The notes: generated by a model from the sequence alone, not told the origin. Counted from the stretch's first letter, positions 1 to 8,603 are shown. The stretch is DNA of 16,336 nt from an uncultured Erysipelotrichaceae bacterium (GCA_902803795.1 CADCRC010000092.1:1-16336), one strand, 5' to 3'. Program-made: numbers and translations.

Positions 1-4
1 AAAA

Positions 5-33
5 TTGACAAATTATTATATTTATAGTATTAT
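5..33 (+). promoter_or_regulatory. sigma-A promoter for rsmC-rpoB-rpoC
   Basis: The -35 box TTGACA (5-10) matches consensus. A 17-nt spacer leads to a -10 box TATTAT (28-33). The start of transcription would be near 39-41, about 70 nt before the rsmC start codon. In Firmicutes the preceding gene is normally rplL, so this is probably an internal promoter that lets rsmC-rpoBC be transcribed apart from rplJL. The upstream gene lies outside the window, so read-through cannot be judged. Confidence 0.75.
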
Positions 34-44
34 ACATTTTTAGA

Positions 45-88
45 AAGGGAAGAAAACTTGTAATTTTATTTATGGGTTTTCTTCTTTT
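45..88 (+). promoter_or_regulatory. 5' leader hairpin ahead of rsmC (possible attenuator)
   Basis: An inverted repeat pairs 45-57 with 76-88. Nine pairs are Watson-Crick (GAAGAAAAC at 49-57 with GTTTTCTTC at 76-84), extended by two G-U and two A-U pairs, with an 18-nt loop. It would form within a few nucleotides of the predicted transcript start. The sequence after it (89-95) is U-rich, so a weak terminator or attenuator is possible, as is a leader that controls mRNA stability. Nothing in it matches a leader family I can name. Confidence 0.5.
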
Positions 89-95
89 GTTTTCT

Positions 96-100
96 AGGGG
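96..100 (+). promoter_or_regulatory. RBS that fixes the rsmC start
   Basis: AGGGG at 96-100 sits 9 nt before the ATG at 110. The in-frame TTG at 101 directly abuts the SD and so is an implausible start. Confidence 0.7.
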
Positions 101-109
101 TTGTTTATT

Positions 110-691
110 ATGGGGCAATATTTTGATAATGAAAAATTACCTAGTAAAATATCAAGTTATAGTTGTTTTATAAGAGGTAAAAAGTTTACTTTTTATACTG
201 ATATAGGGGTATTTTCGCGCAATGGCCTGGATTTTGGAACAAGGTTATTGCTTGAGAATATTAATTTAGATACAATTGGGAATGATATTTTAGATATTGG
301 TTGTGGTTATGGGCCTGTAGGTGTTTTCATTTCTTCTTATGGTTATCATGTTGATATGTGTGATGTTAATAGAAGAGCCTTACATTTAGCGTGTAAAAAT
401 TTATCGGTTAATAATACGTGTGCTAATGTTTTTTATAGTAATATTTATGATAATATAAATTGTAAATATTCTTGTATTATTACAAATCCTCCTATTAGAG
501 CTGGTAAGGATGTTGTTAATAGTATTATATTTGGTTCTTATGATAAATTAATTAATAATGGTTTTTTATATATTGTAATTAAGAAAGATATGGGGGGAAA
601 ATCGATTATTTTAAAATTAAAAGATAAATTTAATGATGTTAATATTATAGCTAAAAAGAGTGGCTATATGGTGATTTGTTGTAAAAAATAA
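110..691 (+). CDS. rsmC: RsmC/YbxB-like class I SAM-dependent methyltransferase
   Basis: The protein is a 193-residue methyltransferase of the small-domain MTS family (16S rRNA m2G methyltransferase-like, called YbxB in Bacillus). The SAM-binding motif I is visible as DIGCGYG (residues 62-68). The catalytic motif IV NPPIRAGK (126-133) has the NPP[FI]RxGK form diagnostic of RsmC-type enzymes acting on an exocyclic guanine nitrogen. It is a single-domain version; E. coli RsmC carries an extra N-terminal domain. The ATG at 110 is chosen over the TTG at 101 because of SD spacing. It precedes rpoB by 61 nt with no terminator between, matching the common rplL-ybxB-rpoB-rpoC order. The family is secure; the exact methylated base is inferred from the family. 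Confidence 0.88.
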   Translation: MGQYFDNEKLPSKISSYSCFIRGKKFTFYTDIGVFSRNGLDFGTRLLLENINLDTIGNDILDIGCGYGPVGVFISSYGYHVDMCDVNRRALHLACKNLSVNNTCANVFYSNIYDNINCKYSCIITNPPIRAGKDVVNSIIFGSYDKLINNGFLYIVIKKDMGGKSIILKLKDKFNDVNIIAKKSGYMVICCKK

Positions 692-752
692 TTTGTTTTT
701 ATTTAATTTTATTTTGCAATGTTTATTATGTTGATGTGTGGGGTGAGTATTA

Positions 753-3700
753 GTGTCTTATAAATTAGTTAAATACGGCAAAATGGAAAGACGTAATTTT
801 TCGTCTATAAAAAATGGTTATGAATTGAAGGGACTTTTAGATGTTCAAAAAGATTCATATAATTGGTTTCTAAAAACTGGTATTGCTGAAGTTTTTAGAG
901 ATTTATTTCCTGTTGAAAATTTTTCTGGTACGTTGTCATTAGAGTTTGGTGACTATTATTTTGGTGAGCCAAAGTATAGTATTAAGGAAAGTAAAGATAG
1001 GGAAGCTACTTATGCAATGCCTCTAAATGTAAAGGCTAGACTTTTTAATAATGAAACTGGAGAAGTCAAAGAACAAGAAATTTTTTTAGGAGATATGCCT
1101 AAAATGACTGATTCAGCTACATTTGTAATTAATGGTGCTGAAAGAGTTGTTGTATCTCAATTAGTTAGATCTCCAAGTGTGTATTTTAATTCTGAGATTG
1201 ATAAGAATGGTAGAGAGGTTATTACTTCTCAAATTATACCAACTCGAGGTACATGGCTTGAATTTGAAGTTGATGCTAGAGATGTAATATATGTAAGAAT
1301 TGATAGAACTAGAAAGGTTCCATTAACTACTTTATTACGTGTTTTTGGATTATCCTCTGATGAAGATATTATTGAATTATTTGGTGATGATGAATATTTA
1401 AAGAATACTTTAGAAAAGGATACTACTAAAAATACTGATGAGGCCTTGATTGAGGTTTATGAAAAATTAAGACCTGGTGAACCTGCAACATTGGATTCTT
1501 CTAAGAACCAAATTGTTACTCATTTTTTTGATGAGTTTAGATATGATTTGGCAAAAGTTGGTAGATATAAATTTAATAAGAAGTTAAATATCGTTGATAG
1601 ACTTTTAAATCAAACTTTAGCTGAAGATATTGTTGTTGATGGTAAAGTTGTATTTGAAAAAGGTACAAAGATTACTAAAAATAATTTGGATGATTTAAAA
1701 TCTGTATTTAATAAAGGTTATGGTTTATTTAATATTAAAATTAATACAGATTTAGATAGTTATGATACTGCTGTGAAAGTTAAGATAGTTAATCCTAATG
1801 AGAAAAGAAAAAATCTTATTGTTATTGGTAATGATCAAAGTATTGATGTCAAGAGATTAACTATTGGTGATTTTTATGCTTCTGTTTCTTATTATCTTAA
1901 TTTATTACATGGTGTTGGTCATTTTGATGAAATTGATCATTTAGGTAATCGTAGAGTAAGATGTGTAGGTGAATTACTTCAAAATCAATTTAGAATTGGT
2001 GTTTCAAGAATGGAAAGAGTTATTCGTGAAAGAATGACTACTCAAGAAATGGATGAAGTTACTCCTAAAACTTTAATTAATATTAAGCCTGTGACTGGTG
2101 CATTAAAAGAATTTTTTGGTTCTTCTCAATTGTCACAATTCATGGATCAAACAAATCCAATTGCTGAACTTACTAATAAACGTAGATTATCTGCTTTAGG
2201 ACCAGGTGGATTGTCAAGAGATAGAGCTGGTGTTGAAGTTCGTGATGTTAATGTTTCACACTATGGTAGAATTTGTCCAGTTGAGTCTCCTGAAGGACCA
2301 AATATTGGTTTAATTACTTCACTTGCAAGTTATGCCAAAATAAATGATTATGGATTTATTATGTCACCATTTAGAAAAGTAGTTGATGGAAAAATCACTG
2401 ATGAAATTGTTTATTTTACTGCAGATGAAGAAGAAGATTATATTATCAGTGAATCAACAGTTACTACTGATGATAATAATGTAATTTTAGACAAAAAAGT
2501 TAATGCTAGACAAAATGGCGATAATATTTTAGCAGATGTTAAAGATGTTGATTATATAGATGTATCACCTCAACAGGTTGTATCTATTACCACTTCATGT
2601 GTTCCATTTTTAGAGCATGATGATGCGACTCGTGCATCTATGGGTGCAAATATGCAGAGACAAGCAATGCCTTTAATTAGAACAGAATCTCCATATGTTG
2701 GAACAGGTGTTGAATATATTGCAGCAAAGGATTCAGGTGTTGAAATAGTTGCTAAAAATTCTGGTGTTGTTGAATATGCGGATGCTAGAAAAATTGTTGT
2801 AATGACAAAAGATGGAAAAGATACTTATAATTTAGCAAATTTTGAACTTGCTAACTCTAGTATTTGTTCTCATCAAAGACCTATTGTAAATGCAGGTGAT
2901 AAAGTTGTAGGTGGAGAAACTATATTGGCTGATGGTAATTCTACTAAAAATGGTGAACTTGCTTTAGGAAAAAATATGACTGTTGCGTTTATGACATTTA
3001 ATGGATATAACTATGAAGATGCAGTGATTTTAAATGAAAATTTAGTTAAAGATGATAAATTTACTTCATTACAACTTGATGATTATGAAATGCAATGTAG
3101 AGATACAAAATTAGGACCTGAAGAGATTACTCGTGATATTCCTCAAGTTAGTGAAGAGGCTAGAGCACATTTGGATGCTAATGGTATAGTAACTATTGGT
3201 ACTGAGGTTAAAGATGGGGATATTCTAGTTGGTAAAGTTACTCCAAAAGGTATGGCTGAGCTTACTGCAGAAGAAAAACTTTTACACGCAATTTTTGGAG
3301 AAAAGACTCGTGAAGTTAGAGATACTTCGTTAAGGGTTCCACATGGTGGTGCTGGAATTGTTCATGATATAAAAATTTATACGAAAAAAGATAATGATGA
3401 ACTTCCTGCTGGTGTTTCTAAAATTATTCGTGTTTATATAATTCAAAAAAGAAAAATACAAGTTGGAGATAAGATGAGTGGTCGTCATGGTAATAAGGGT
3501 GTTATTTCTTTGATTTTACCTGAAGAAGATATGCCTTATTTACCTGATGGTACTCCTGTTGATATTATGCTTAATCCACAAGGTGTTCCTTCTCGTATGA
3601 ATATTGGACAAATTTTAGAAATTCATATGGGTATGGCTGCTAAAAAATTAGGTGTTCATGTAGCAACTCCTGTATTTGATGGTGCTAAGGTTCAAGATAT

Positions 3701-4400
3701 TAAAGATATGATGGCTGAGGCTAATATGGATGAAGATGGTAAAAGTGTTTTATATGATGGTAGAACAGGATTACCTTTTGATCATAGAATTGCTGTTGGA
3801 GTCATGTATATGATTAAACTTCATCATATGGTTGATGATAAATTGCATGCTAGATCTACTGGACCATATTCATTAGTTACACAACAACCTCTTGGAGGTA
3901 AAGCACAATTTGGTGGTCAGAGATTTGGAGAAATGGAAGTTTGGGCTTTATATGCTTATGGTGCTGCTCATACATTACAAGAAATTTTGACAATAAAATC
4001 TGATGATGTTATTGGACGTGTTAAAGTATATGAAGAGATTATTAAGGGACAAGAAATAGATCAAGCAGGTGTTCCTGAATCATTTAGAGTTTTGATGAAG
4101 GAATTCCAAGCTTTAGGTTTAGATTTATCTATTATAACAACTGATGGTGAAACACTTGGATTAAAAGAAATTGAGGAATCTGAAGATAAAGATGGTGAAA
4201 AAACATCTATAGCAGATGTTGATAGATTATCTAATATAATTCCTGATTCTTCTGATTTAGCTTATGATTCAAATGATGATGAAGATTCTGGTGATGAGGA
4301 TGAGTTTGACTCTGATGATTTGTCTAGTAATTTTGATGAGTTTGCTTATAATTCCGATGATGATGATTTTGATTATAGTGATTTGGGAGAGGATGAATAA
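753..4400 (+). CDS. rpoB: DNA-directed RNA polymerase subunit beta
   Basis: The 1215-residue beta subunit of RNA polymerase forms the catalytic core with beta-prime and alpha. It starts at GTG with a strong SD GGGGTGAG (740-747), 5 nt away. The rifampicin-pocket cluster begins at GSSQLSQ (residues 456-462) and continues through NKRRLSALGPGG, and the highly conserved GDKMSGRHGNKG lies at 905-916. Residue 475 (codon AAT, 2175-2177) aligns with E. coli His526 and is Asn, the residue linked to natural rifampicin resistance in Mollicutes; the Asp516 and Ser531 equivalents (Asp465, Ser480) are kept. Like other Firmicutes it lacks the large E. coli insertions. The last ~65 residues are a very acidic Asp/Ser-rich tail beyond the conserved C-terminus. 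rpoC follows after 2 nt. Confidence 0.99.
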   Translation: MSYKLVKYGKMERRNFSSIKNGYELKGLLDVQKDSYNWFLKTGIAEVFRDLFPVENFSGTLSLEFGDYYFGEPKYSIKESKDREATYAMPLNVKARLFNNETGEVKEQEIFLGDMPKMTDSATFVINGAERVVVSQLVRSPSVYFNSEIDKNGREVITSQIIPTRGTWLEFEVDARDVIYVRIDRTRKVPLTTLLRVFGLSSDEDIIELFGDDEYLKNTLEKDTTKNTDEALIEVYEKLRPGEPATLDSSKNQIVTHFFDEFRYDLAKVGRYKFNKKLNIVDRLLNQTLAEDIVVDGKVVFEKGTKITKNNLDDLKSVFNKGYGLFNIKINTDLDSYDTAVKVKIVNPNEKRKNLIVIGNDQSIDVKRLTIGDFYASVSYYLNLLHGVGHFDEIDHLGNRRVRCVGELLQNQFRIGVSRMERVIRERMTTQEMDEVTPKTLINIKPVTGALKEFFGSSQLSQFMDQTNPIAELTNKRRLSALGPGGLSRDRAGVEVRDVNVSHYGRICPVESPEGPNIGLITSLASYAKINDYGFIMSPFRKVVDGKITDEIVYFTADEEEDYIISESTVTTDDNNVILDKKVNARQNGDNILADVKDVDYIDVSPQQVVSITTSCVPFLEHDDATRASMGANMQRQAMPLIRTESPYVGTGVEYIAAKDSGVEIVAKNSGVVEYADARKIVVMTKDGKDTYNLANFELANSSICSHQRPIVNAGDKVVGGETILADGNSTKNGELALGKNMTVAFMTFNGYNYEDAVILNENLVKDDKFTSLQLDDYEMQCRDTKLGPEEITRDIPQVSEEARAHLDANGIVTIGTEVKDGDILVGKVTPKGMAELTAEEKLLHAIFGEKTREVRDTSLRVPHGGAGIVHDIKIYTKKDNDELPAGVSKIIRVYIIQKRKIQVGDKMSGRHGNKGVISLILPEEDMPYLPDGTPVDIMLNPQGVPSRMNIGQILEIHMGMAAKKLGVHVATPVFDGAKVQDIKDMMAEANMDEDGKSVLYDGRTGLPFDHRIAVGVMYMIKLHHMVDDKLHARSTGPYSLVTQQPLGGKAQFGGQRFGEMEVWALYAYGAAHTLQEILTIKSDDVIGRVKVYEEIIKGQEIDQAGVPESFRVLMKEFQALGLDLSIITTDGETLGLKEIEESEDKDGEKTSIADVDRLSNIIPDSSDLAYDSNDDEDSGDEDEFDSDDLSSNFDEFAYNSDDDDFDYSDLGEDE

Positions 4401-4402
4401 TT

Positions 4403-7400
4403 ATGATAGATGTTAATAATTTTAAGGCTTTAAAAATTGGTATTGCATCTCCTGATAAAATCAGAGAATGGTCATATGGTGAGGTTAAAAAGCCAGAAAC
4501 AATTAATTATAGAACTCTAAAACCTGAACGTGATGGATTGTTTTGTGAGAGAATTTTTGGACCTACTAAAGATTATGAATGTGCTTGTGGTAAATATAAG
4601 AGAGTACGTTATAAAAATATTATATGTGATAGGTGTGGTGTTGAAGTAACAAGATCTCGTGTTAGAAGAGAGAGAATGGGACATATTGAACTTGCAAGTC
4701 CTGTATCACATATTTGGTTCTTTAAAGGTGTTCCTTCTCGTATGGGTCTTGTTTTAGATATGAGTCCTAGGGATTTAGAAGAAGTATTATATTTTGTTAG
4801 TTATGTTGTTATTGATAAAGGTAGTGCTCCTCTTGAAGATAAGCAAACATTATCTGAAAAAGAATATCGTTCATATTATGAAAAATATGGTAATTCATTT
4901 AAGGTTGGAATGGGTGCTGAAGCAATTAAAGAATTATTAAAGAAAGTTGATTTAGAAAAAGAAATAAAGGAATTAACTGATGAACTTGAAAATGCTCAAG
5001 GTCAAAGAAGAATCAGATTATTAAAAAGATTAGATGTTTTAGACGCTTTCTTTAAATCTGGTAATAGACCTGAGTGGATGGTTTTAGATTGTATTCCTGT
5101 TATTCCACCTGATTTACGTCCTATGATTCAGCTTGATGGTGGTAGATTTGCAACATCTGATTTAAATGATTTATATAGAAGAGTTATTAATAGAAATAAT
5201 AGACTTAAGAGACTAATTGATTTAGGTGCTCCTACTATCATTATTCAAAATGAGAAAAGAATGCTTCAAGAGGCAGTGGATGCTTTATTTGATAATGGTA
5301 GACGTGGTAGATCAATTACAGGTGCTGGAAATAGACCTTTGAAATCTTTATCTTCTATGTTAAAAGGTAAACAAGGACGTTTTCGTCAAAATCTTTTAGG
5401 TAAGAGAGTTGATTATTCAGGCCGTTCAGTTATTGTTGTTGGACCATCGTTAAAGATGTATCAATGTGGAGTTCCAAAGGAGATGGCTCTTGAATTATTT
5501 AAACCTCATGTTATTTGTGGTTTAATGAAAAAAGGTCTTGCTCAAAATATAAAAGGAGCAAAAAGATTAATTGATAATCAAGATCCTTGTGTTTGGGATA
5601 TTGTTGAAGAGGCGATTAAAGAACATCCTGTTTTATTAAATCGTGCTCCAACATTACATAGATTAGGTATTCAGGCTTTTGAACCTGTATTAATTGGTGG
5701 TAAGGCTATTAGATTACATCCGTTAGTTTGTACTGCATTTAATGCGGATTTCGATGGTGATCAGATGGCTATACATATTCCATTATCTGAAGAAGCTCAA
5801 GCAGAGGCTAGAATGTTAATGCTTGGTTCTAATAATATTTTGAAACCTTCTACTGGTGATCCTATTGTTACTCCAGGTCAAGATATGGTTTTGGGAAATT
5901 ATTATATTACTATGGAAAAAGCTGGTGAAGTTGGCGAGGGTAGAGTATTTAAAAATCCTAATGAGGCTTTAATGGCATATGATAGAAGAGAGATTAGTTT
6001 ACATGTTAGAATTGCTTTACCTGCTAAATCATTTAGACATAAATTATTTGTAGAAGAGCAAAGAGATAAGTATTTAGTTACTACTGTTGGTAAGATTAAA
6101 TTTAATGAAATTTTACCAGATTCTTTCCCTTATGTTAATGAGCCAACTGATGAAAATATTACTTTAATTACTCCTAATAAGTATTTTTTGGATAAAGGAG
6201 CTAATATTCCTGAAGAAATTTCAAAAATGCCTATTGGTAAACCATTTGTTAAATCAACTTTAGAAAAAGTAATAGCTCAAGTATTTAAGAGATATAAGAC
6301 TACTGAGACTAGTGCAATGCTTGATAAGTTAAAAGATTTAGGTTTTTATTATTCTACTATTGCTGGTGTAACTATATCTATGAGTGATATTGTAACTAGT
6401 GATAAAAAGGAAGAAATTGTTAAAGAAACACAAAAAATAGTAGATAGTATTAACAAACAATATAGACATGGTTTAATTACTAATCGTGAGAGATATACTA
6501 AAGTTATTGAAGAGTGGAGTGGAGCTCGTGATCAAGTCAAGAAAGAACTTGAAGGAATTTCTGATAAATATGTTGATAATCCAATTTTCATGATGATGAA
6601 ATCTAAGGCACGTGGTAGTATTGATCAGTTTGCTCAGGTTGCTGGTATGCGTGGTGTTATGCAAAAACCTACAGGTGATGCAATTGAAATACCGGTATTA
6701 TCTAATTTTATGGATGGTCTTTCTGTTTCTGAATTCTTCTTATCTACTCATAGTACTCGTAAGGGTCTTGCTGATACTGCTTTAAAGACAGCTAACTCTG
6801 GATATTTAACACGTAGACTTGTAGATGTGTCTCAAGATATTATTGTTAAAGAAGAAGATTGTGGAACAGATCAAGGATTTGTAGTTCATGATTTTATTAA
6901 TGAAAAGACTGGAACTGTAATTGAATCTTTACATGATAGAATTGTTGGTCGTTTTTCTAATAAACGTATTATAAATCCAAAAAATAATCAGGTTATTTGT
7001 GAAAGAAACACTTTAATTAATGAAAGTTTGGCAGATAAAATTATTAATGCGGGAATTAAGGAAGTTGAAATTAGAAGTGTTCTTACTTGTAATACTAATC
7101 ATGGTTTATGTCAGAAATGTTATGGTAGAAATTTAGCTACAGGTAATCTAGTTGAGATTGGTGAGGCTGTTGGTGTTATGGCAGCTCAATCAATTGGTGA
7201 GCCTGGTACTCAGTTGACTATGAGAACTTTCCATACTGGTGGTGTTGCTGGAGTTGAAGACATTACTCAAGGTCTTCCTCGTGTTCAAGAATTATTTGAA
7301 GCACGTATTCCTAAAGGAAAATCAACTATTTCTGAGATAGATGGAAAAGTTAGTAAAATTAAAGAAGATCATGGTAAATATAAAATTAGTGTTGTTAATG

Positions 7401-8038
7401 ATTTAGAGACACATGATCATACTACAAATTATGGTGCTAAATTATGTGTTAGTAAAGGTGATAAGATTAGTGCTGGTGATAAATTAACTGAAGGTGCTAT
7501 TTCTCCAAAAGAATTACTTTCTGTTACTGATCCATTAACAGTTCAAGAATATATTCTTAAAGAAGTTCAAAATACGTATAGATCTCAAGGTGTTGATATT
7601 GCAGATAAGCATGTAGAAATTATTGCTTCACGTATGATTTCTAAGATTCGTATTGTTGAAGGTGGTGATACGTTATTTGTACCTGGAAATCTTGTTAATT
7701 TCCACGAGTTTACAAATGGTAATAGAGAAGCTGTTTTAAATGGTAAGAAACCTGCATTAGGTAAGCCTGTATTACTTGGTATTACAAAAGCTGCTTTGGA
7801 AACTGATTCGTTCTTGTCTGCTGCATCATTCCAAGAAACGACTAGAGTATTAACTGATGCTTCTATTAGAGGTAAGGTTGATAATTTAGATGGACTTAAG
7901 GAAAATGTAATTATAGGTAAATTAATTCCTGCTGGAACTGGATATAAATCATATCGTGATATAGAATATCATCTAAAAAATGAATTTATGGATGGTGATC
8001 CTATAGAAAATTTTGAAGAACAATTTATGGAAGCATAA
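4403..8038 (+). CDS. rpoC: DNA-directed RNA polymerase subunit beta-prime
   Basis: The 1211-residue beta-prime subunit holds the polymerase active site. The N-terminal zinc site is complete (Cys60, Cys62, Cys75, Cys78). The absolutely conserved catalytic loop NADFDGDQMA (447-456) carries the three Mg-binding aspartates 449, 451 and 453. The second zinc site is Cys820, Cys896, Cys903, Cys906. The motif QSIGEPGTQLTMRTFHTGG (929-947), near the trigger loop, is intact. It is translated from an ATG 2 nt after rpoB, with its SD (GGGAGAGGA, 4385-4393) inside the rpoB tail codons, so the two are probably translationally coupled. No T-tract terminator is seen directly downstream on this strand; transcription runs toward the convergent minus-strand RNA unit. 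Confidence 0.99.
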   Translation: MIDVNNFKALKIGIASPDKIREWSYGEVKKPETINYRTLKPERDGLFCERIFGPTKDYECACGKYKRVRYKNIICDRCGVEVTRSRVRRERMGHIELASPVSHIWFFKGVPSRMGLVLDMSPRDLEEVLYFVSYVVIDKGSAPLEDKQTLSEKEYRSYYEKYGNSFKVGMGAEAIKELLKKVDLEKEIKELTDELENAQGQRRIRLLKRLDVLDAFFKSGNRPEWMVLDCIPVIPPDLRPMIQLDGGRFATSDLNDLYRRVINRNNRLKRLIDLGAPTIIIQNEKRMLQEAVDALFDNGRRGRSITGAGNRPLKSLSSMLKGKQGRFRQNLLGKRVDYSGRSVIVVGPSLKMYQCGVPKEMALELFKPHVICGLMKKGLAQNIKGAKRLIDNQDPCVWDIVEEAIKEHPVLLNRAPTLHRLGIQAFEPVLIGGKAIRLHPLVCTAFNADFDGDQMAIHIPLSEEAQAEARMLMLGSNNILKPSTGDPIVTPGQDMVLGNYYITMEKAGEVGEGRVFKNPNEALMAYDRREISLHVRIALPAKSFRHKLFVEEQRDKYLVTTVGKIKFNEILPDSFPYVNEPTDENITLITPNKYFLDKGANIPEEISKMPIGKPFVKSTLEKVIAQVFKRYKTTETSAMLDKLKDLGFYYSTIAGVTISMSDIVTSDKKEEIVKETQKIVDSINKQYRHGLITNRERYTKVIEEWSGARDQVKKELEGISDKYVDNPIFMMMKSKARGSIDQFAQVAGMRGVMQKPTGDAIEIPVLSNFMDGLSVSEFFLSTHSTRKGLADTALKTANSGYLTRRLVDVSQDIIVKEEDCGTDQGFVVHDFINEKTGTVIESLHDRIVGRFSNKRIINPKNNQVICERNTLINESLADKIINAGIKEVEIRSVLTCNTNHGLCQKCYGRNLATGNLVEIGEAVGVMAAQSIGEPGTQLTMRTFHTGGVAGVEDITQGLPRVQELFEARIPKGKSTISEIDGKVSKIKEDHGKYKISVVNDLETHDHTTNYGAKLCVSKGDKISAGDKLTEGAISPKELLSVTDPLTVQEYILKEVQNTYRSQGVDIADKHVEIIASRMISKIRIVEGGDTLFVPGNLVNFHEFTNGNREAVLNGKKPALGKPVLLGITKAALETDSFLSAASFQETTRVLTDASIRGKVDNLDGLKENVIIGKLIPAGTGYKSYRDIEYHLKNEFMDGDPIENFEEQFMEA

Positions 8039-8100
8039 ATTGTTTTTTTTATATAGTAGTAAATTTTAATTTAATATAAAATGTTGAATTTATTGCAAAC
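8039..8100. other. spacer between convergent rpoC and ncRNA units
   Basis: These 62 AT-rich bases follow the rpoC stop. They hold a T8 run close to the stop (8042-8050) but no GC-containing stem before it, so I cannot assign a plus-strand intrinsic terminator. No gene is visible. Confidence 0.5.
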
Positions 8101-8123
8101 TAAAAAGGATGCATTAGCATCCC
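8101..8123 (-). terminator. intrinsic terminator of the minus-strand ncRNA
   Basis: Read on the minus strand, a perfect 6-bp stem GGATGC/GCATCC with a four-base loop (8107-8122) is followed at once by five T residues (8106-8102). On the plus strand the same stem is followed by CTTGG, so it is directional and serves the minus-strand unit rather than rpoC. Confidence 0.85.
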
Positions 8124-8154
8124 TTGGTTGAATTAAAATTTATAAATTAATCAT

Positions 8155-8182
8155 TATGTGGGTGTTTATATTCACCTACATA
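8155..8182 (-). other. stable hairpin in the 3' part of the ncRNA
   Basis: On the minus strand TATGTAGGTG (8182-8173) pairs with CACCCACATA (8164-8155), nine of ten positions, with one A-C mismatch and an 8-nt A/U loop. It lies about 30 nt upstream of the terminator stem and has no T-tract, so it is a structural element rather than a second terminator. Confidence 0.6.
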
Positions 8183-8321
8183 ACTATACAAGTATAAATC
8201 CGAGTTTAATCACAATATTCTATACAATCAATTATCAGTTGTTCGTATAATAATATCTTACCTTTTTAGAGTTTTCTTTCTCTTTACTTAGTTACAATAA
8301 TCTTGTCTATGATAAGTCTTT

Positions 8322-8379
8322 ACATTGAGATTCTTTCGAATCGCCACTTTCCTAGAATTTAGAAGTCTAAGATTAATGT
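8322..8379 (-). other. GNRA-tetraloop hairpin within a closed ncRNA domain
   Basis: On the minus strand GATTC-GAAA-GAATC (8342-8329) is a perfect 5-bp stem with a GAAA loop. An outer helix ACATT/AATGT (8379-8375 with 8326-8322) closes the domain. The GAAA tetraloop is the classic receptor-docking loop of folded RNAs, which favours a structured RNA over random AT-rich sequence. Confidence 0.55.
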
Positions 8380-8523
8380 TTTGATATTTAAATTTTTAAA
8401 TCCTTTTATGTATTTTTTTCATTACCTATCGCTTATGCCTCAGTAAACTACTCCAAATTTTATTATGAATTTTTGTTATAAATATTTTTTTAATCTTTTT
8501 CCTCTCTTCAAGATTACATTTTT

Positions 8524-8552
8524 ATTATACATTACTAATTTAAATAATGCAA
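8524..8552 (-). promoter_or_regulatory. sigma-A promoter of the ncRNA
   Basis: On the minus strand TTGCAT (8552-8547) and a perfect TATAAT (8529-8524) are separated by exactly 17 nt. Predicted start is near 8517. It lies just downstream of the rpsR terminator, so the RNA is an independent unit. Confidence 0.8.
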
Positions 8553-8560
8553 TCTTTTTA

Positions 8561-8601
8561 TAAAAAAAACAAATTTACAATTGTAAAATGTGTAAACTTG
8601 T
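8561..8601 (-). terminator. intrinsic terminator of the rpsF-ssb-rpsR operon
   Basis: Starting 2 nt after the rpsR stop, ACAAGTTTAC (8601-8592) pairs at all ten positions (one G-T) with GTAAATTTGT (8578-8569), and an uninterrupted T8 run follows (8569-8562). The stem is AT-rich but long. Confidence 0.75.
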
Positions 8602-8603
8602 TT

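Larger units (their letters stand above)
8102..8517 (-). ncRNA. unidentified ~415-nt non-coding RNA
   Basis: A near-consensus sigma-A promoter (8524-8552) and an intrinsic terminator (8101-8123) bound a transcript of about 415 nt on the minus strand with no credible reading frame. Visible helices, in plus coordinates: a 7-bp hairpin at the 5' end (8510-8516 with 8491-8497); a long-range 5-bp helix (8375-8379 with 8322-8326) enclosing a GAAA-tetraloop hairpin (8329-8342); a 5-bp helix (8313-8317 with 8286-8290) capped by a 4-bp hairpin (8294-8306); a small AGAG/CTCT hairpin (8268-8283); and a 10-position hairpin (8155-8182). The length suits type B RNase P RNA or tmRNA, but I do not find RNase P's AGGAAAGUCC or GUGCCACAG blocks, tmRNA's GGGGxxx start and CCA end, or the SRP GGAAG signature. 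The identity is therefore open: a strongly diverged housekeeping RNA or a new class. Its boundaries are predictions. Confidence 0.68.

Noticed and set aside
6473..6664. Minus-strand ORF inside rpoC
   Set aside because: It is antisense to a conserved part of rpoC, with no SD and no recognisable protein.
8107..8122. Stem as the rpoC terminator
   Set aside because: On the plus strand it is followed by CTTGGTTG rather than a T-tract; the T-tract is on the minus strand only.
8081..8131. Plus-strand 17-codon ORF after rpoC
   Set aside because: It has no SD, runs through the minus-strand terminator stem and is no longer than expected by chance.
8102..8517. Calling the minus-strand RNA RNase P RNA, tmRNA or SRP RNA
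   Set aside because: Length and position are compatible, and fragments such as GAGAGGAAA and GGAAAGTGGC faintly resemble RNase P, but the longer conserved blocks and the end pairing of these families could not be found by eye.
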